Source: JANNRA01 sp031401035
GTDB lineage: Bacteria; Desulfobacterota; Binatia; HRBIN30; CADEER01
Direction: 5' to 3'
DNA length: 64,000 nt
Assembly: GCA_031401035.1 (NCBI GenBank)
Contig: JANNRA010000163.1
Location: 8,493 to 72,492 of the forward strand
Part shown: positions 54,947 through 63,905 of the stretch, piece after piece
How the letters are laid out: the number at the start of each line of letters is the position of its first letter
How positions within the stretch are numbered: the stretch's first letter is position 1
The notes under the pieces: model-generated
What the model saw: the letters and a program-made list of their open reading frames with translations, nothing else
The model's database searches: none
Told to the model about the DNA's origin: nothing
Position numbers and translations under genes: made by a program

Positions 54947-55956
54947 TGCGGCAGCCCCAGCAGCGCCGCCGCGTTGCCGTACAGGACCGGCGCGCGCAGC
55001 GCCTCGCGTCCGACGGTGGCCATGAGCACCTTGGCGATGCCGAGCGCCTGATGGTAAAACGGCCAGTCGCTGCCGTAGACGACGCGCGCCGGATCGGCGC
55101 GGTCGAGGATGGTGCGCACGTTGGCCAGCGACTGCCCCGACAGCTCCAGCCATACGTTCGGGTAGCGGCAGGCCAGATCGAGCGCCGCCTCCATCTGCAG
55201 CGCCCCGGCGTGGCCGAGCACGAAGCGCGTGCGCGGCTGCTCGGCGATCGCCTGCTCGTAGAGCGCCACCTGCGAGCGGCGGCGGCCGGACGCCAACTCG
55301 ATGCCCACCGGGCCGCAGTGCCATAGCACCGGCAGGTTGCGCTCGGCGCACTGGCGATAGAGCGCCAGCGCGCGCGGGTGATTGGGGGCCATCAGCTGCA
55401 CCGCCGGGTGCATCTTCACGCCCAGCGCGCCTTCGTGCGCCTGCTCGTCGAGGCGCAGGCCGACGCGGTCGACGATCGGGTGCACCGAGCCGAACGGGCG
55501 CAGCCGCGGCTCGCGCCGCGCCGCCGCCAGGGCGTGCGCGGCGTTGTTCGAGATGTACGGGAGGTCGATCGGCAACAGCACCGAGTGGACGATGCCCAGC
55601 TCGTCCATCTCGCGCACCAGGTTGGGCACCGTGTGCGTCGCGCGCATGCCGCCGCGGCGCAGGCTGCCGAGCGTCAGATCGCGCTTCAGGGCGCTCAGCG
55701 CCTCGGGGGTGAAGTTGCGGTTCTGGTAGACCTCGAAATCGATCGGGCAGCAGGCCGGCAGGTAGTGCTCGGTGTGCTCGGTGGCGCGGTGCACGTCGAC
55801 GCGCATCGGCAGCAGGTAGGCGAGCGCGATATGCGAGTGCATGTCGATCACCGGCCCGACCGAGCGGTCGGAGACGACCAGGCGGTCGTCGTGCAGATCG
55901 AACCACGGCAGGCGCGACAGGGCGGCGAGGTTCTCGAAGACCGACGACGGCATCAT
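54943..55956 (-). CDS. Amidohydrolase family 2 (TIM-barrel metal-dependent hydrolase)
   Basis: Protein of 337 residues from the first of two adjacent ATGs. The metal motif is IDMHSHIALAYLLP near 37, followed by FGSVHPIVDRVG, GVKMHPAVQLMAPNHP near 175, LWHCGPVG near 210, FVLGHAGALQMEAALDLA and YGSDWPFYHQALGIAKVL near 300 with the catalytic Asp. This is the ACMSD/amidohydrolase-2 pattern of hydrolases and decarboxylases. Coupled by overlap to the AlkB-like gene, a combination with no known pathway meaning. Confidence 0.87.
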   Translation of the reverse strand: MMPSSVFENLAALSRLPWFDLHDDRLVVSDRSVGPVIDMHSHIALAYLLPMRVDVHRATEHTEHYLPACCPIDFEVYQNRNFTPEALSALKRDLTLGSLRRGGMRATHTVPNLVREMDELGIVHSVLLPIDLPYISNNAAHALAAARREPRLRPFGSVHPIVDRVGLRLDEQAHEGALGVKMHPAVQLMAPNHPRALALYRQCAERNLPVLWHCGPVGIELASGRRRSQVALYEQAIAEQPRTRFVLGHAGALQMEAALDLACRYPNVWLELSGQSLANVRTILDRADPARVVYGSDWPFYHQALGIAKVLMATVGREALRAPVLYGNAAALLGLPQ

Positions 55957-55980
55957 GGGTCTACGAGAAGCGCGCGACGC

Positions 55981-56033
55981 AGCGAGCAGTGGCTGGGACC
56001 GCGGGCGTCTCGCCCGCAGCGCAGCGCGCTGCA
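55981..56033. repeat. Inverted repeat, left copy (with internal palindrome)
   Basis: About 50 bp, imperfectly inverted at 56876-56933, flanking the dockerin-like gene. The core gcgggcgtctcgcccgc (56001-56017) is itself a palindrome able to form a hairpin. Confidence 0.6.
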
Positions 56034-56148
56034 TGACGGGCGCGCCGTACGCGCTTCCAGCCGCGGCCTTCGCGCGCCAGCCGTGGCCGTGTGCCAGCGG
56101 CCGCGCTGGCCGGTTCTCCGAGCGAGCATTCTTGGGGGAGGACCGGGG

Positions 56149-56838
56149 TTAGCGCCGGTTCTCGAGCGCGGCGACCACCGCACGCAGGACCTCACTGATG
56201 TCCGCGAGCTCGTTGTCATCCGCGTCGAGCAGGCGGCACAACGCCATAGGTTCGCTCCCCAGCGCCAGGGCGACGCCGAGAATCAGTTCGTCGACACTGA
56301 CTGCACCGTCGCCGTCGCAGTCGCCAGGCATCGTCGAGTCGGTAACCAGAAACGTCGCCCTCGGTGGGCCGACGAGGATGTCGTCCGCCACCGGGACACA
56401 GCCCGAAACGCGGGAGGAAACCACGTATCTGCCGACTGGCAGAGATGCGGAGAACCCCAGCAGGGTTGCGTCGCCACAGCGTCCAACCTCCTCGAAGATG
56501 CCCGCAACGCGCCGCACGCGACGGTCGCGAATGAGAAAATGATCCGGGTTCACCGTCCGATGGAGGACGCCGCAGGTGGGTTCGAAGCCCGGCGGGATCG
56601 GCGGAGCGCACGACGTCTCTTCACATTCCGCCGCGAGAGTCGGGGCAACTCCGACGGGCAGGATCTCCCCATAGCGGCCGGGGGAGCAGTCCGCGTGCAC
56701 GAGCCGCGCATCACATGTCAGACAGGTGGTGGCCACGGCGGGCGCCAAGGTGTGGATGGCGTCGATGCCGGAGGACAGCGCGATCCATGCCGCCATCACC
56801 GTCGCGCGAGACACGCGCCGTACGTCGCCCATCGACAT
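56149..56838 (-). CDS. Secreted Cys-rich protein with C-terminal dockerin-like double EF-hand
   Basis: Protein of 229 residues with a signal-like N-terminus (about 12-38). The body (about 40-165) has many Cys residues (CLTCDAR, CSPGRY, CEETSC, CGVLH, CGDATL, SGCVP) suggesting disulphides, and I do not recognise its fold. The C-terminal 60 residues are the dockerin-like pair GDCDGDGAVSVDELILGVALA and LLDADDNELADISEVLRAV. The same tail is on two other secreted proteins in this window. The gene is bracketed by an inverted repeat. Confidence 0.72.
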   Translation of the reverse strand: MSMGDVRRVSRATVMAAWIALSSGIDAIHTLAPAVATTCLTCDARLVHADCSPGRYGEILPVGVAPTLAAECEETSCAPPIPPGFEPTCGVLHRTVNPDHFLIRDRRVRRVAGIFEEVGRCGDATLLGFSASLPVGRYVVSSRVSGCVPVADDILVGPPRATFLVTDSTMPGDCDGDGAVSVDELILGVALALGSEPMALCRLLDADDNELADISEVLRAVVAALENRR

Positions 56839-56875
56839 GAGTGTACGTCCGCTGCGCTGACATGGTCAATGAAGC

Positions 56876-56933
56876 GCGACGCGGCGCGCTGCGCGGCGGG
56901 CGGGACGCCCGCGGACCCGGCCACTGCTGCTCG
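56876..56933. repeat. Inverted repeat, right copy (with internal palindrome)
   Basis: Imperfect inverted copy of 55981-56033; its core gcgggcgggacgcccgc (about 56897-56913) is palindromic. It lies between the dockerin-like gene and lhgO. Confidence 0.6.
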
Positions 56934-56990
56934 CCGGCGTCGGGGAAGCGATTTGCCCGCGCGGCGCGCATCTCCTATGCCTCCCGTCCC

Positions 56991-58214
56991 ATGTCCACCG
57001 ACCCCACCATCATCGTCATCGGCGGCGGCATCGTCGGCCTGGCGACCGCCAAGGCGCTGGTCGAGGCCGAACGGCCGGCGCGGCCGATCGTGCTCGAGAA
57101 GGAGCCGGCGGTGGCGCGGCACCAGACCGGCCACAACAGCGGCGTCATCCACTCCGGCATCTACTACAAGCCCGGCTCGCTGAAGGCGCGCTTCACCGTC
57201 CAGGGGGCGCGCGAGATGATCGCCTTCGCGCAGGCCAACGGCATCGCCCACGACGTGTGCGGCAAGGTGGTGGTGGCGACGCTGGCCGAAGAGCTGCCGC
57301 GCCTGGAAGAACTCGAGCGGCGCGGGCGCGCCAACGGTGTGCCCGGCATCGAGATGATCGGCGCCGAGCGGCTGCGCGAGATCGAGCCGCACGCCACCGG
57401 CCTGCGCGGCATGGCGGTCAGCTCGACCGGCATCATCGATTACGTCGGCGTCGCCGAGCGCTACGCCGCCATCGTCGCCGAGCGCGGCGGCGAGATCCGC
57501 ACCGCGGCGCGCGTCACGGCGCTGCGCCGCGACGGCGCCGACTGGGTGGTCGAGACGACCGCCGGCAGCGCCCGCTCGCCCTACGTCATCAATTGTGCCG
57601 GGCTGTACTCGGACTTCATGGCCCGCCTCACCGGCGCGACGCCGCCGGTACGCATCATTCCGTTCCGCGGCGAGTATTACGACCTGACGGCGGCGCGGCA
57701 GCACCTGGTCAAGGCGCTGATCTACCCGGTGCCCGACCCGGCCTTCCCGTTCCTCGGGGTGCATTTCACGCGCATGGTCAAGGGCGGCGTCGAGGCCGGC
57801 CCGAACGCGGTGCTGGCGTTCAAGCGCGAGGGCTATCGCAAGACCGACTTCGACCTGCGCGAGGCCTGGGACACGCTCAGCTATCCCGGCTTCTGGAAGC
57901 TGGCCGGCAAGTACTGGCGCATGGGCGCCGGCGAGTTTCACCGCTCGTTCAGCAAACCCGCCTTCGTGCGCGCCCTGCAGCGCCTGCTGCCCGAGTTGCG
58001 CGAGGACGACCTACACCCGGCCGGCGCCGGTGTGCGCGCGCAGGCGATCGACCCCGGCGGCGCCCTGGTCGACGACTTCTCCATTCAGGCTCTCGGCGGC
58101 CTGGTGCATGTCCTCAACGCGCCGTCGCCCGCCGCCACCGCCTCGTTGCCCATCGGCCGCGCCATCGCCGAGGAGGCGCGGCGGCACTTCGGTCTCGCGT
58201 CGGGCGCCGATTAG
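56991..58214 (+). CDS. lhgO: L-2-hydroxyglutarate oxidase
   Basis: Protein of 407 residues of the DAO flavoprotein family. It oxidises L-2-hydroxyglutarate to 2-oxoglutarate and feeds electrons to the quinone pool. The FAD-binding IIVIGGGIVGLATAKAL is at 6-22, and the LhgO hallmark TGHNSGVIHSGIYYKPGSLK is near 47-66. RIIPFRGEYYDL near 223 and the C-terminal LVHVLNAPSPAATASLPIG, close to the usual NAPSPAAT signature, agree. Start ATG 56991 chosen because the FAD motif follows directly; longer readings run into repeat DNA. Confidence 0.94.
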   Translation: MSTDPTIIVIGGGIVGLATAKALVEAERPARPIVLEKEPAVARHQTGHNSGVIHSGIYYKPGSLKARFTVQGAREMIAFAQANGIAHDVCGKVVVATLAEELPRLEELERRGRANGVPGIEMIGAERLREIEPHATGLRGMAVSSTGIIDYVGVAERYAAIVAERGGEIRTAARVTALRRDGADWVVETTAGSARSPYVINCAGLYSDFMARLTGATPPVRIIPFRGEYYDLTAARQHLVKALIYPVPDPAFPFLGVHFTRMVKGGVEAGPNAVLAFKREGYRKTDFDLREAWDTLSYPGFWKLAGKYWRMGAGEFHRSFSKPAFVRALQRLLPELREDDLHPAGAGVRAQAIDPGGALVDDFSIQALGGLVHVLNAPSPAATASLPIGRAIAEEARRHFGLASGAD

Positions 58215-58259
58215 CCAGCCCCGACGGGCGGCGAGGGCAGAGGCGGTGCCGGGGACCGC

Positions 58260-58820
58260 CTAGCGGAGCGCCGCTTCGATCCCCAGCAGGACCGCCTCCT
58301 CGGCGCCCGACACCTTGCTGCCGAAGCCGAGGAATCCTCCCGAGGCGGCCGCCACGGCACGAGCGTTGCCGAGCAGCTCCTGCCGCCAGGCGTCTCGCGC
58401 CGGCGCGTCCATCCCGGCCGCCAGCGCCGCGGCGTAGGCACGCCACGTCTCGCGCAGAGCCTCCTCGGGTTGGGTCGTCAGCCACGATTCGAGCCGCGAC
58501 AGGCCCGGCTCGACCACGCCGGTGCCGGCGGCCGCCGTCAGCACCGCGTCGCGCTCGGCGTCCTCGACGCGTCCGTCCGCCCAGGCCACATCGGCGAGCG
58601 GCAGCAACGCGAACGCGCCGGTCGCCTCGGCGTCGATGCCGTGCGCGAGCAACGCATCGAGCATGCCGTCGTCCGCGATCCCTGTCGCGTCCCGCAGGGC
58701 GCCGCGGCGCTGGGCCAAATCCTCCTGCCGCCGTAGCTTCTGACGCGCCTCCTCGTCCTGCTTGGCGAAGAAGGCTTCCTCCTGTCCCTTGCGCCGGTCA
58801 GCGAACAGCTCCTCGGTCAT
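58260..58820 (-). CDS. TerB-like helical protein
   Basis: Protein of 186 residues. A charged, coiled N-terminus (FADRRKGQEEAFFAKQDEEARQ, about 5-40) precedes a helical domain with LPLADVAWADGRVEDAERDAVL near 75-95, the motif by which TerB-type tellurite-resistance proteins are recognised. The C-terminus is Gly/Phe-rich (GGFLGFGSKVSG). Start chosen at the ATG with GGAGG six bases upstream; the earlier ATG would overlap that site. Function beyond family unknown. Confidence 0.75.
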   Translation of the reverse strand: MTEELFADRRKGQEEAFFAKQDEEARQKLRRQEDLAQRRGALRDATGIADDGMLDALLAHGIDAEATGAFALLPLADVAWADGRVEDAERDAVLTAAAGTGVVEPGLSRLESWLTTQPEEALRETWRAYAAALAAGMDAPARDAWRQELLGNARAVAAASGGFLGFGSKVSGAEEAVLLGIEAALR

Positions 58821-58972
58821 GATCATCCTCCAAGTTGAGTAGCGATGATTATCGCATACCGGCGGGCAGGAGGTCGGTCGAATAGATAATCCGGAGGTGT
58901 CGCTTCCCGATTCCCAACGCCGCTCCGCACCTGCCGGCGACCACCGCGGCGCGAGGCGGAGCCCCGGCTAGG

Positions 58973-59992
58973 TCAGCCCAGCCCGATGGCGCGGTCGGCG
59001 GCGTCGGCGTCGAAATCCTCGAACTGCAGGATCTCGAGGTCCTCGAACCCCTTCCGCACGCATGGCGTCAGCAGGCCGAGCTTCTTGATGTTCGGCACGA
59101 CGCGGGCGAACAGCGACTGCCGGAACATGCGCATGATCGGTGACTGCATCACCTGTTCGCGCACGTCCGCGCGCGGCCACCCGAAGTGGGTGGCGATCTC
59201 GTCGCCGATGAGGCGGTCGCGCATCAGGTGGCAGGCTTCGATGACGAACTCCTCGCGCTCGCGGCGCTCGGAGTCGACCATGTCGGTGTAGTAGCCGCGC
59301 AGCGAGAGGACGCCGAAGGCGACGTGGCGCGACTCGTCCTTCATCACGTAGCGCACCAGGTCGCGCACCAGCGGTTCGACGGCGAGCTGGTACATCTGTG
59401 AGAAGGCCGCCATCGCCAGACCCTCGACGAGGATCTGCATGCCGAGGTACTTCATGTCCCAGCGGCTGTCGCGGATGATCATGTCCAGCAGCAGCTTGAG
59501 GTTGGGGTTGATCGGCCATTCCCACTCGAGCTTCTCGCGCAGGTAGCGGCTGAACACCTCGACGTGGCGCGCCTCATCCATGGTCTGCGTCGCGGCGTAG
59601 TACTTGGCGTCGATCCACGGCACGGCGCCGGTGAGCTGCGAGGCGACGATCAGGGCGCCCTGCTCGCCGTGCATGAACTGCGACAGTTGCAGCGAGATGG
59701 TGGCGTGGCGGAACTCGCGGACGCGCTTTTCGTCGAGGGCCTTGAACGGTGCGTAGTCCTCGAGCGGGTTGTAGCTCTGCGGGATGATCTCGCCCTCGGG
59801 GTCGACCTGCGTGTCCCAGGCGAGCTGCTCGGTGCCGTTCCACTGGTCGCGCTTGGCCTTCTCGTAGAGGTCGCGCAGACCCTCTTTCACCGAGCCGTAG
59901 TTCCAGGCGTACGTGACGTCGTACGAGGCGAGCAGGGTTTCGATGTCCGGGCGCTCGCCGGCGCCGCTACCGAGGGTCGTTTCCGCGTCCAT
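58973..59992 (-). CDS. Ferritin-like diiron oxygenase-type protein
   Basis: Protein of 339 residues; AAGGAGA precedes the ATG at 59992. A four-helix ferritin-like core carries two iron-binding sets: Glu in MHGEQGALI near 107 with Glu-x-x-His in TMDEARHVEVF near 140, and Glu in LVEGLAMAAF near 190 with Glu-x-x-His in KDESRHVAFG near 222. That is the R2/AurF-like carboxylate diiron arrangement. It could be an N-oxygenase, hydroxylase or R2-like oxidase; the substrate is unknown and no reductase gene is adjacent. Divergent from the K+ channel gene. Confidence 0.83.
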   Translation of the reverse strand: MDAETTLGSGAGERPDIETLLASYDVTYAWNYGSVKEGLRDLYEKAKRDQWNGTEQLAWDTQVDPEGEIIPQSYNPLEDYAPFKALDEKRVREFRHATISLQLSQFMHGEQGALIVASQLTGAVPWIDAKYYAATQTMDEARHVEVFSRYLREKLEWEWPINPNLKLLLDMIIRDSRWDMKYLGMQILVEGLAMAAFSQMYQLAVEPLVRDLVRYVMKDESRHVAFGVLSLRGYYTDMVDSERREREEFVIEACHLMRDRLIGDEIATHFGWPRADVREQVMQSPIMRMFRQSLFARVVPNIKKLGLLTPCVRKGFEDLEILQFEDFDADAADRAIGLG

Positions 59993-60109
59993 GCCCGTCT
60001 CCTTCTCGCCTGGTGAATCGCCGTTCAAGGCTAGCCGCCGTCGTGCGGGGCGTCAACGGCGGATTCGCTCCGGCTGGCCGTCGGCGCCGCAGAGGGCTAG
60101 AGACGCTGC

Positions 60110-61111
60110 GTGTCGCGTCGTCCGCCGCTGCTGACCGCCGGCGCCGCGCTGGCGACCCTGATCGGCGTCGGCGTCGTCGGGTACATGTCCATCACCGGGA
60201 TGGGCGTCCTCGACGCGCTCTACATGACCGTGACGACGCTCAGCACGGTCGGCTTCCGCGAGGTGGTGCCGCTCGGACCGGGCGGTCAGATCTTCACCAT
60301 GGCATTGATTGTCAGCGGCGTCGGGATCGTCTTCTACAGCGCCACCCTGGTAGCGCGGGACCTGATCGAGGGCGAGCTGCAACGCGGATTCGGGAGGCGA
60401 AAAGTGCAGCGACAGATCGGGCAGATGCAGGAGCACATCATCGTCTGCGGCTTCGGCCGCATGGGGCGCATCGTCTGCAAGGAACTGGCGGCGAAGCCGG
60501 CGCCGTTCGTGGTCATCGACCGCGACGGCGAGACCCTGCGGCTGGCCGAGGCGGACGGCTATCTGTGCGTCGAGGGCGATGCGTCCGAGGATGCCGTGCT
60601 GCAGGCGGCCGGCATCGCCGCGGCGCAGGGGCTGGTGGCGGCGCTGTCGACCGACGCGGACAACGTCTACGTCGTCCTCTCGGCGCGCGAGCTGAACCCG
60701 ACCCTACGCATCGTCGCGCGCGCCGAGGATGAGCGCAGCGAGCGCAAGCTGCTGCACGCCGGCGCGACGCGCGTCGTCTCGCCGTACGTCATCGGCGGCC
60801 ACCGCATGGCGCACGCGCTGCTGCGGCCGGCGGTGCTCGACGTCATCGACCTGGCGACGCACTCGCGCAGCCTCGAGCTGCAGATCGAGGAGGTGGAGGT
60901 GGCGGCCGGCAGCTTCTGCGACGGCGTGACGCTGCAGGCGTCGGGCCTGCGCGACCAGCTCGGCCTGATCGTCATTGCCATCCGCGTCGGTGGCGGCGAG
61001 ACGGAGTTCAATCCGACCGCCGGCCGCACCATCGCCGCCGGCGACCGCCTGGTCCTGATGGGCCAGACCACCGACCTGCGCGAGATCGAACGCCGCCTGA
61101 GCGCGGCCTGA
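60110..61111 (+). CDS. Two-helix K+ channel with RCK (TrkA-N/TrkA-C) domain
   Basis: Protein of 333 residues starting at GTG with AGAGGG upstream. Two hydrophobic helices (about 10-30 and 62-82) enclose a pore loop with the filter TLSTVGFREV near 42-51. TrkA-N follows (EHIIVCGFGRMGRIVCKEL, a GxGxxG NAD-binding fold, about 105-230), then TrkA-C (about 245-333). The filter has TVGF-R in place of TVGYGD, a variant met in bacterial channels of this type. Role: nucleotide- or ligand-gated K+ flux. Confidence 0.87.
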   Translation: MSRRPPLLTAGAALATLIGVGVVGYMSITGMGVLDALYMTVTTLSTVGFREVVPLGPGGQIFTMALIVSGVGIVFYSATLVARDLIEGELQRGFGRRKVQRQIGQMQEHIIVCGFGRMGRIVCKELAAKPAPFVVIDRDGETLRLAEADGYLCVEGDASEDAVLQAAGIAAAQGLVAALSTDADNVYVVLSARELNPTLRIVARAEDERSERKLLHAGATRVVSPYVIGGHRMAHALLRPAVLDVIDLATHSRSLELQIEEVEVAAGSFCDGVTLQASGLRDQLGLIVIAIRVGGGETEFNPTAGRTIAAGDRLVLMGQTTDLREIERRLSAA

Positions 61112-61194
61112 TTCCCCGCGGGGAGAATCAGGGACGGGAGGGCGGCGCCCCCGCGGGGCCCGGGCGCGGGGGCGGGCGCGGGGCGCGAGAACCA

Positions 61195-61240
61195 CCCCCC
61201 CCCGGGGGGGCCCCCCCCCGGGCGGGGCGTGGGGGGGGGT
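61195..61240. repeat. Homopolymeric C/G tract
   Basis: Runs of nine C, seven G, nine C and nine G occur within 46 bp, between the channel gene and the aldose epimerase gene. The tract is self-complementary and could fold strongly. Homopolymers like this are also where sequencing and assembly fail, so the exact sequence is doubtful. Confidence 0.6.
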
Positions 61241-61317
61241 ACGCGCGTGGCTCTATACAACCGGCGCCGCGGGGGGGGCGCCCGCCAGGAAGACCAACCC
61301 CGTGGCGATCCCGCAGG

Positions 61318-62283
61318 TCAGGCGGGTGAGGCGGCGGGAGCCACCGTGATCGAGAAGGTGGCGCGATATGATGTACCCGGGGCCGCAAGGCGCAGACCGT
61401 CGCCGCTGACCAGGGCGTTGGTCGGCGCGGTCATCGGCTCGAGGCAGATCACCGCGTCGCCGGGCGGTGCGAAGATCTGCGCGCAGGGATAGCCCTCGTC
61501 GAGGCCGAGCGTCAGGCGCCGGCCGCCGCCGGAGAGGACGAAGCGCGCCGGCGGCGCCAGCTCCGGGTAGAGATCGTCGAAGGCGCGGTCGCCGAGCGGA
61601 CCGGGCGGTAGGTCGGCATCGACCGTGCGGCCCGTCGGCAGAGCGCGCGCGTCGAGCACGGCGCGACGGCGTACCGGCGCCTCGAGATGCCACGCGGCGC
61701 GCGGCACGTCGGGCAGCTGCAGGTAGGGATGAAAGCCGAATGACACTGGCACGGCGACATCGCTGCCGGCGCGCAGCTCGGTGGTCACAGTGAGCGTCTG
61801 CGCGCGTAGTCCGAGGTCGAGCCGCAGCGTGTGCGGGAACGGGAAGGCCGCCAGGAGGGCGGCATCGGCGGCGAAATCCAGCTCGGCGCTCAGGCGGGCG
61901 CCGTCGGCATCGGCGGCGCGCTCGACGATCCGCCAGCCCGGGTACGCCGACAGCAGGCCGTGCATCGGCAGGCCATTGCCGTCGCGATGCACGAGCGGCG
62001 AGGTGGGGTCGAGGACGACGCGGCGATCGCCGACCGCGTAGGCGTCGCCGCGCAGCCGGTTGGCCCACGGATGCAGCAATGGAATCCCCATCGTCGATCC
62101 CGTCGCCGCATACTGCGCCAGGCCGCGCCGCTGCCCGAGCAGCTCGGCGCCGCGATGGCGCAGCGAGCAGCCGATCATGCCCAGCGTCGGGGCGAAGGTG
62201 GCGTGCAGGTCGGCGGCGGTATTCGACAGTGTGACGGTGGCGAAGCCCTCGCTGGTGCTATCGGAGACGAGGTAGGTGGGCAT
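61318..62283 (-). CDS. Aldose 1-epimerase-family protein
   Basis: Protein of 321 residues from ATG 62283; a GTG at 62304 is an alternative. Galactose-mutarotase-like beta-sandwich pattern: MGIPLLHPWANRLRG near 66-80 with the substrate-binding Asn-Arg, GLPMHGLLS near 104-112 (first catalytic His), VSFGFHPYLQLP near 160 (second His), and ICLEPMTAPTNAL near 280 (catalytic Glu). It interconverts sugar anomers or hexose-6-phosphate anomers. It is next to and on the same strand as the glucose-6-phosphate dehydrogenase gene, upstream of which it does not lie; it follows zwf by 52 bp. Confidence 0.88.
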   Translation of the reverse strand: MPTYLVSDSTSEGFATVTLSNTAADLHATFAPTLGMIGCSLRHRGAELLGQRRGLAQYAATGSTMGIPLLHPWANRLRGDAYAVGDRRVVLDPTSPLVHRDGNGLPMHGLLSAYPGWRIVERAADADGARLSAELDFAADAALLAAFPFPHTLRLDLGLRAQTLTVTTELRAGSDVAVPVSFGFHPYLQLPDVPRAAWHLEAPVRRRAVLDARALPTGRTVDADLPPGPLGDRAFDDLYPELAPPARFVLSGGGRRLTLGLDEGYPCAQIFAPPGDAVICLEPMTAPTNALVSGDGLRLAAPGTSYRATFSITVAPAASPA

Positions 62284-62335
62284 CGTCGATTGGGATTCCC
62301 TCACCCAGGCCCTTTCCCGGCGGGAGCGGGGCCCG

Positions 62336-63832
62336 CTACGCCTGCAACCCGCGCGGCTCCACCCACAGGCGCCCGTCGCGGGCGAGCAGCTGACTCGACG
62401 CTTCCGGTCCCCACGAGCCGGCGGGGTAGGTGGAGATCGACGCGCCCTGATGCTGCCAGTACTCGAGGATCGGCATCACCACCTTCCACGCCTCCTCGAC
62501 CTGATCGCCGCGCATGAACAGCGTCGCGTCGCCGCGCATGACGTCGAGCAGCAGGGTCTCGTACGCCTCCGGTGTCGGCTCGTTGAACTCGCTGTACGAG
62601 AACTTCGTCTCCACCGTCGCCAGGCGCATGGTCGGGCCCGGATACTTGGCCTGGAAGCTCTCGACGATCGCCTGCTCGGGCTGGATCTGCAGGAAGAGGC
62701 GATTGGGCTCGAGCTCGCCGATGACCTCGGGCGGGAAGGCCATGTGCGGCACCGGGCGGAACTGGATGCACACCTCGGAGGCCTGGCCCGGCATGCGCTT
62801 GCCGGTGCGCAGATAGAACGGCACGTCCTGCCAGCGCCAGTTGTCGAGGTACAGCTTGAGGGCGACGAAGGTTTCGGTGGCCGAGCGCGGGTCGACGCCC
62901 GATTCCTCGCGGTAGCCCGGGACCTTCTGCCCCGCCATCGAGCCGGCGGCGTACTGGCCGCGCACGACGGTGCGCGGCAGCTCCTCGCGCTCGATGCGGC
63001 GGATGGCGCGCAGCACATCAACCTTCTTGCTGCGCAGCTCGTTGGCCTCGAACGACACCGGCGGTTCCATCGCCACCAGGCAGAGGAGCTGCAGCAGGTG
63101 GTTCTGGATCATGTCGCGCAGGGCGCCGGAGTGGTCGTAGTAGCCGCCGCGGTGCTCGACGCCGACCGCCTCGGCGACGGTGATCTGCACCGAGTCGATG
63201 TAGCGCCGGTTCCACAGCGGTTCCTGGATGCCGTTGGCGAAGCGGAAGGCGAGGATGTTCTGCACGGTCTCTTTCCCGAGGTAGTGGTCGATGCGGTAGA
63301 GCTGCGTCTCGGGAAACTGGCTGGTGAGGAAGGTATTCAGCTCGCGCGCGCTGTCGAGGTCGTGGCCGAACGGCTTCTCGCAGACCAGGCGCGTGTGCGC
63401 GCAGTCGCCGAGGCCGGACTGGTGCAGGTGAGTGACGATCATCTGCACCAGCGTCGGCGGCGTCGATAGGTAGAAGACGCGGATCGCCTTGGTTTTCCAG
63501 CCCTCGTCGAGGCGGTCGAGCTGCGTCGCCAGCGAGGCGTACTTCGCCGCGTCGTCGAAGTCGCCCTGCATGTAGGTGATGCGGGCGCTGAAGATCTGCC
63601 ACTGCGCGTCGGTGGCCTTGCCCTGGCGGCTGAACGCGTCGACCCCGTCGCGCAGGTGCTGCAGGTAGGCCGCCTGCTCGGCCGCTTTGCCGTCGACGCA
63701 GAAGATCTGGAACGGCTCCTGCAGCCACTTGTCCAGCCACAGGTTGAACAGCGCCGGGATCAGCTTGCGGTGCGCCAGATCGCCGCCGCCGCCGAAGATC
63801 ACGAACGTCATGGGTCCGTTCTGCTGCAACAT
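62336..63832 (-). CDS. zwf: Glucose-6-phosphate 1-dehydrogenase
   Basis: Protein of 498 residues from ATG 63832, which has GAGGTGA seven bases upstream; a GTG three codons earlier is possible. It oxidises glucose 6-phosphate to 6-phosphogluconolactone. The nucleotide motif GGGGDLAHRKLIPALF is at about 15-30, VCEKPFGHDL near 150, the active-site RIDHYLGKE near 180 with the catalytic His, and NRLFLQIQPEQAI near 395. The segment SWGPEASSQLLARDGR near the C-terminus is usual. Length normal. First gene of a pair with the aldose epimerase-family gene. Confidence 0.96.
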   Translation of the reverse strand: MLQQNGPMTFVIFGGGGDLAHRKLIPALFNLWLDKWLQEPFQIFCVDGKAAEQAAYLQHLRDGVDAFSRQGKATDAQWQIFSARITYMQGDFDDAAKYASLATQLDRLDEGWKTKAIRVFYLSTPPTLVQMIVTHLHQSGLGDCAHTRLVCEKPFGHDLDSARELNTFLTSQFPETQLYRIDHYLGKETVQNILAFRFANGIQEPLWNRRYIDSVQITVAEAVGVEHRGGYYDHSGALRDMIQNHLLQLLCLVAMEPPVSFEANELRSKKVDVLRAIRRIEREELPRTVVRGQYAAGSMAGQKVPGYREESGVDPRSATETFVALKLYLDNWRWQDVPFYLRTGKRMPGQASEVCIQFRPVPHMAFPPEVIGELEPNRLFLQIQPEQAIVESFQAKYPGPTMRLATVETKFSYSEFNEPTPEAYETLLLDVMRGDATLFMRGDQVEEAWKVVMPILEYWQHQGASISTYPAGSWGPEASSQLLARDGRLWVEPRGLQA

Positions 63833-63905
63833 CCCGTTCACCTCGCCGGCCGGGATACCACAGCGCGGCGCGCCCGGCGATGAGGGGAAAGGGGGAAAGG
63901 GGACG

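Noticed and set aside
56841..56990. N-terminal extension of L-2-hydroxyglutarate oxidase
   Set aside because: The extra 50 codons are translated inverted-repeat DNA; the FAD motif begins six residues after the ATG at 56991 as in the family.
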